A stretch of DNA of 64,000 nt from Ciona savignyi (taxonomy: Eukaryota; Chordata; Ascidiacea; Phlebobranchia; Cionidae). The position numbers and the translations under genes were made by a program. Location of the stretch: positions 2,592,193 through 2,656,192 of the forward strand of contig CH002980.1 in the NCBI GenBank assembly GCA_000149265.1, given 5' to 3'. The notes under the pieces were generated by a model that worked only from the letters and a program-made list of their open reading frames with translations, had not been told where the DNA came from and searched no databases. This document shows, one piece after another, positions 59,563-64,000 of this stretch (positions are counted from its first letter, which is position 1; each line of letters starts with the position of its first letter).

Positions 59563-62500
59563 TCACGATTCCTCATGCAAACTTCGATTTTCACGTTCCA
59601 GCGCGTTGTTCAGTGTTTTCTGCCGAGCAAGATCACGTTCCAGTTCCTGGTTCGCTCGTGACGTCATTTCCAGTTCTCGCATCAGCATTTGTAAATCGCG
59701 TTTGAGCGCGTTCATCTCCCTCCAGTCTGACAATCTCTCTTTGTTTGACCTGACTTCATGAGTGTCGATGACGTCACCATTGCTTTGAACATGTACGTCA
59801 CAATTGCATCGGCGACTGGTTCTTCTCAACGCTACTATCTTACACGAGGTGGAGCCCTTGAGTAGTTTGGTGACAAAATCGAGCGAAGCGGTTTGAACGT
59901 TGATTCCGTTGACCTCAAGTAACCTATCATCTGTGACGTAGTTTGACATTTACTTCAAAAAACTGCAATTTAGTTTTTACCTATATATTATAGCGCACAT
60001 ATCAAATTTATTTTGATTAATTTACCTTGTAATAGACCCCCTTTATCGCTATCCGCTTGTATGACAGTTCCCTTAATTATCGCCCCGTTTCGGGTCGTTT
60101 CTCTTTCCTCTTTCATGGAAATGTTAAACCCTGAGTCGGAGGAAAAGATCTCGCATGCATGTATGACGTGGCATTTGTCCTGTGGTGATTTGAGCGACAT
60201 GATGTTGTATAAGCTTCCGCTGATCATGTGCCGGAATTTCTCAGCTTTCCGATGTGCAACAAATAAAGACATCTGGCAAGAATACAGGTTGTAAGTTGAT
60301 TCCTACAGCAAAATTCATTTATTAGTAGCCTATACCGTCCTACAAGTCCAGGCAGTTATAGGATTGTATATTAGAGTGTATCTGCGGATTAAAAGAACGC
60401 AGGACGGTATAACATAAATAATCATGATTCGTCAGAATAGTACTTCTTGCCAAAAGGCGGGTTACTGGATGTGATAAATACAATAAAGACATTTTTACTC
60501 TTTGTTCAACCCATTAGTCCAATTGACAACGTCCATAAAAATGGTATTGCACAATGACACAACGGATTAGCCACCGTATGGTTTCGACCCCGCAAACGAC
60601 ATACAACCACTGATCCAATCAACTTGTTCAAACACAGTTTTATATCAATGACAACAGCAGTGTTGTTTTTTGGTTTCCACGTCTATTTATCACTATTTTT
60701 AAATAATATACTAAAGCCTATTTATTAAGCCTATTTATTTCTCGACCCAATTTTTTATGATCTACATTTGGTTGAGTGTGAAAAGACTAGCAAAGTGCGT
60801 GAACGGTTTCTATGACCACGACTATTTTTGCGCTCTAGTTGTGTAATGTTTGATTGTGCCCAAAACAGGATTGCCTAACAAACCAGTTTGCTGGTTTATT
60901 TCAAACATGACATTGATTATCTCAATCTCACCTTCATGTCCAGCATCTGGTGTTTGTGTTTCAGTATAAGCAAGTCTGATTGGTGGACAGCAATCTGAAG
61001 TTCTACGTCAGCAAGAAGACTTTTGTCTGTGACGTCATCAAGAGAATCTTGTGAGTTCGCTGTGTGCTTGGATTGTAGTTGTCGTTGGTGGCGAAATAGC
61101 TGCCCCAGCATACTTTCAGTGTTGCTGATGTGATCCTCGGTTGACCTGCATCATATAGATGTTTGTTTATATTGTAACGAAAGGTACCGAGCAACTCACA
61201 CAGCTTATTGATTCTTTCTAAATTGCATAATTTTAAAGACGAAATTTTATTTAAAGACGAAAACATGATTATTTTCAATTACTTTAATTATGTAAATTAC
61301 AGAAACCATTACAAGACACACATTGATGAGCTATTAAAACTTACCGAGCTATTATAATTATTAAGTCGTCATTATAATTGTGATGTAAATAAAACAACAA
61401 AATATAGCAGCCATTACAATTGCATTGTTAAATCATAATACCTCATTTCGGCTTCAATTGCTACTGAGCTTCCACCTTCAATTTGCTGGTAATTTGAATC
61501 CCTGTAACTCTGCAATCCGCCTTCTAGCATTTGCCGAACTTGAGTTACTTTCTCGAAGGTTTCATCGACTTGTTCTTCCTTTTCTCGCAGTAGTGAGCGC
61601 AACAGCGAATTCTCGACCGTGTAAGAATCCACTTTCTGGTGTAAAATATTTATTATCTTCTAATAACTATAACTAGTGGAGTAATGTTTTGGTAACAATA
61701 TGCTCAAGATGTGAATCTGACGTGGTGCAATAAAACTTTGGCCACTTTTAAACATTAACGTTAATAGTATCCGGTGACCATTCTGCTGGTATATCTGTCG
61801 AGTTAAAAAAGTTCGAGAGAATTCGCTATCTAGTTGGTAGGGTGTTTAAGAGCAAGCCATTTAGCGGACAATGCCTAAACCCAGACGATTAATGGGGTCA
61901 AAATTGAAGGAACGGCCTGAACGTATACAACCCAGTGCAATATAGCGTTAAAGTTGAGATTGTAATAAAAGTTAAACAATCCGTTTCAAATAGATCCCGA
62001 AATTATGGTGAACATGATCACAGTTTGCACGCAAACTTGTTCACACTGCTTTGGAGCTCGTCGGATAAGTGGATTCTTAAAGTTGGCATATCAGCAAATG
62101 CGATGATTGAGAGATCTCCACATTTAGTTGTCATTATGAGCTTGAGTTTCGTCTTTAAATTGTCGTCTTACCGTGGCTGAATCATCTTTGGAGTTTTTTA
62201 AATCGATGTCACTCAAAGTCGTGACGTCACAAACATCAATTGTCTTGCTGGAGATAGCTGAAATTTTCCAAGGTTCGGAATTACTGGAGTCTTTGCTTCT
62301 TTTTGATATCTGAAAAAATGCATACATTTTAGCGACATTTAATTAAGGTTAAGCCCATCCCATTATGACATTATAATTACTCACGTGAGAGGCGTTTGAC
62401 GTCATAGAACTGGATCGGGAGAAGTCAGGATGTACGTCAGAGCAGCCTGTTCCACAATTTATTTATTTTAGCAATGAAAACAAAAACTTTTGAAACATCA

Positions 62501-63825
62501 ACACGAATATTTATGCCGTATAATATTAAATATACATTCAAAATAATATTTTGAAAATTACCTGTATTTTTGCGAAGGGTTTGTCTATCGCTTAAAATAA
62601 CCGACGATCCGTTGGACCAGCTGTTCGCTCGCGGTTCCTCAATCTGAATGATTTCTTGAAAAAATGACGTCATAATTAGACATTTTTGATATACAATAAA
62701 TTGCTAATTATGTGACGTATTTCCAGGAAATTAGATTTTAATGAAACATGTGTAAGCATATTGACGTTTAAGGGTCATTAAGATTAAAATGTTGACAAGA
62801 CAGACGTGGCAAGTTGTCAAAACCTGTATAATCGATTAAAGTTTCGTATGGTTAAATGCCAAATAGCTGAAAATGCTTCTCATCTCGTGTGCATTATTTA
62901 ATACACCTGATTGAAATTGCTATTAGCAATCACATGTTCATATTCGTATATTGTGCAACTAAATCGAATAAATTTTAAAAAAAATTGATTTGTGTAATAA
63001 CATGTTGGTAAGTCTTATTATGCCATCGTCCCACTGTGGTGTTATATATGGCGTATAAGAACATGGACAGTTGGTGTAGCAATATTAAGACTTCTCACCT
63101 CCATTCTGGGTGAGTTCACAAAGAGCGAATAATGTTGAATCGACGTTTCGAAGTCGAAACTTCCGCAGAGCGAGTCTGATGACGTGTTCCACCGAGGACT
63201 GCTGTGAGACTCGCATTTGTTTACCTTTTGGTTTGTGCTTTCCAATCCGGCAGGTTATCTATTACACAGAATGTACAGATTGTAAAATGTTCGTTGATTG
63301 TACGGTCATGTGTCCGAATGGTTAACTTGACCGATACATGTATAGAATTATATACAAAACGAGTATGGGGATGACCCATTCATGGATTCGAAATTTAGCC
63401 CGACAATCTAATTGATTTTTATTTACCTTAATCATAACTCCTTTAGTTTGCGTCATTTCAAGTCTTCTAGTGACGTGTGGTCGAGGAGATGAGCTGTAGC
63501 TTTTATAAATAGCGTGTGGACATTCATCTCGCTCCAATAACCTTCGTGACGGCATGGTCACCCTTCCTTTCTTTTCTAGAAATCCAGAAAAATAAAAGTT
63601 GCGTAAAAAATAAAATTGACTAAAATGAATGAAAAAACGTAAATCATTGTTTAGGTGATCTTTAAATGATTAACAAACCTTTTGGGTCGTTAATTGGTAT
63701 TGTTACGTCATGAACCACAAACAAATTGCTGTCGTCTGTGATCGAAGCGCAATCGAGCAATATCTGGACAAGTTCAAGGGTAGTTGTGGTCTCCGTGACC
63801 ATAAGAGGTGTCTCCGTGAACGTTT
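59563..63825 (-). CDS. RA-RA-coiled coil-PDZ-coiled coil scaffold protein, 3' part
   Basis: Ten minus-strand exons join in phase: 63825-63679, 63575-63427, 63201-63099, 62654-62562, 62446-62385, 62309-62172, 61635-61442, 61145-60932, 60272-60026 and 59930-59563, ending at TGA. The first starts within a codon, so the gene begins right of the window. The first two exons encode an RA-like (Ras-association, ubiquitin-fold) domain: TTTTLELVQILLDCASITDD, then LLERDECPHAIYK. The next two encode a second: SSVEHVIRLALRKFRLRNVD, LFALCELTQNG and VILSDRQTLRK. A Ser-rich region, coiled coil (LLREKEEQVDETFEKVTQVR) and a His/Gln-rich helix follow. The PDZ is split by an intron: GFNISMKEERE, KGTVIQADSDKGGLLQ, then DDRLLEVNGINVQTASLDFV. 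The C-terminus is a coiled coil ending NRSLHEES. Role inferred: Ras/Rap-linked scaffold. I recognise no named orthologue. Confidence 0.83.
63302..63403 (+). repeat. tRNA-derived SINE-like copy
   Basis: Contains TGTGTCCGAATGGTTAACTT (A-box side), CCGATACATGTATAG, and GGATTCGAAATTTAGCCCG (B-box side), with GGATGACCCATTC between. It lies in an intron of the RA/PDZ gene. Confidence 0.65.
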
Positions 63826-64000
63826 CTAGAATTCACAAGAAGAAACGTTATTGACAATCCAGTTTGAAAGTTTTTGGTAATAGTTTTTTACCCAATCCGT
63901 CTAAAATATCTCGCTTGCAGCAAGCTGTGTAAAAACTAATGCTTTAATTAAACGATTCAAAATATTATTATTATTACATGAATAGTATTCAATATCTTAA

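Noticed and set aside
63042-63245. Minus-strand frame rich in Ser/Asn over the second RA exon.
   Set aside because: The RA frame has a phase-matched acceptor and donor and fits the next exon; this frame does not.

Overview
The window is animal nuclear DNA: AT-rich, with short exons, GT-AG introns, many transposon relics and two 100-N assembly gaps. A tunicate close to Ciona fits best. That is inference from the gene structures, the compact multi-exon genes and the tRNA-like repeats; no species marker was tested. Coding sequence was rebuilt by hand from splice sites and reading phase, and nearly all listed exons join in phase.

Layout. (1) 989-13277, minus: 5' part of a secreted or surface protein, running off the left edge: signal peptide, SEA-like modules, Thr/Pro linkers, two sushi domains and six TSP1-like repeats. 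(2) 17400-22399, minus: complete six-exon beta-1,4-galactosyltransferase, 364 aa, with metal and acceptor-loop motifs visible. (3) 27898-43343, minus: complete 12-exon Musashi-family RNA-binding protein, 405 aa, two RRMs. (4) 45140-47488, minus: three-exon, 542-aa Ser/Asp-rich protein of unknown function with two Trp-Trp/Lys patches. (5) 49157-54643, plus: probable two-exon small secreted TSP1 protein. (6) 58533-59108, minus: two-exon secreted thyroglobulin type-1 protein, 120 aa, with a TATA box. (7) 59563-63825, minus: 3' part of an intracellular scaffold with two RA-like domains, coiled coil, a split PDZ and a terminal coiled coil.

Non-coding DNA carries mobile-element relics: a piggyBac-like element at the left end, a Tigger/pogo-like element, four hAT-like MITEs (two with perfect 8-bp duplications), a tRNA-derived SINE family, a second dispersed family, and a 2.3-kb Kolobok-like element with about 0.57-kb terminal inverted repeats, a THAP-like ORF and an opposite-strand Cys-rich ORF. 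The palindrome TGACGTCA occurs about 21 times, far above expectation, including in several coding exons.

The genes do not form an obvious pathway. Three encode secreted proteins and one a Golgi glycosyltransferase. The Musashi protein and the RA/PDZ scaffold are intracellular and unrelated to them.
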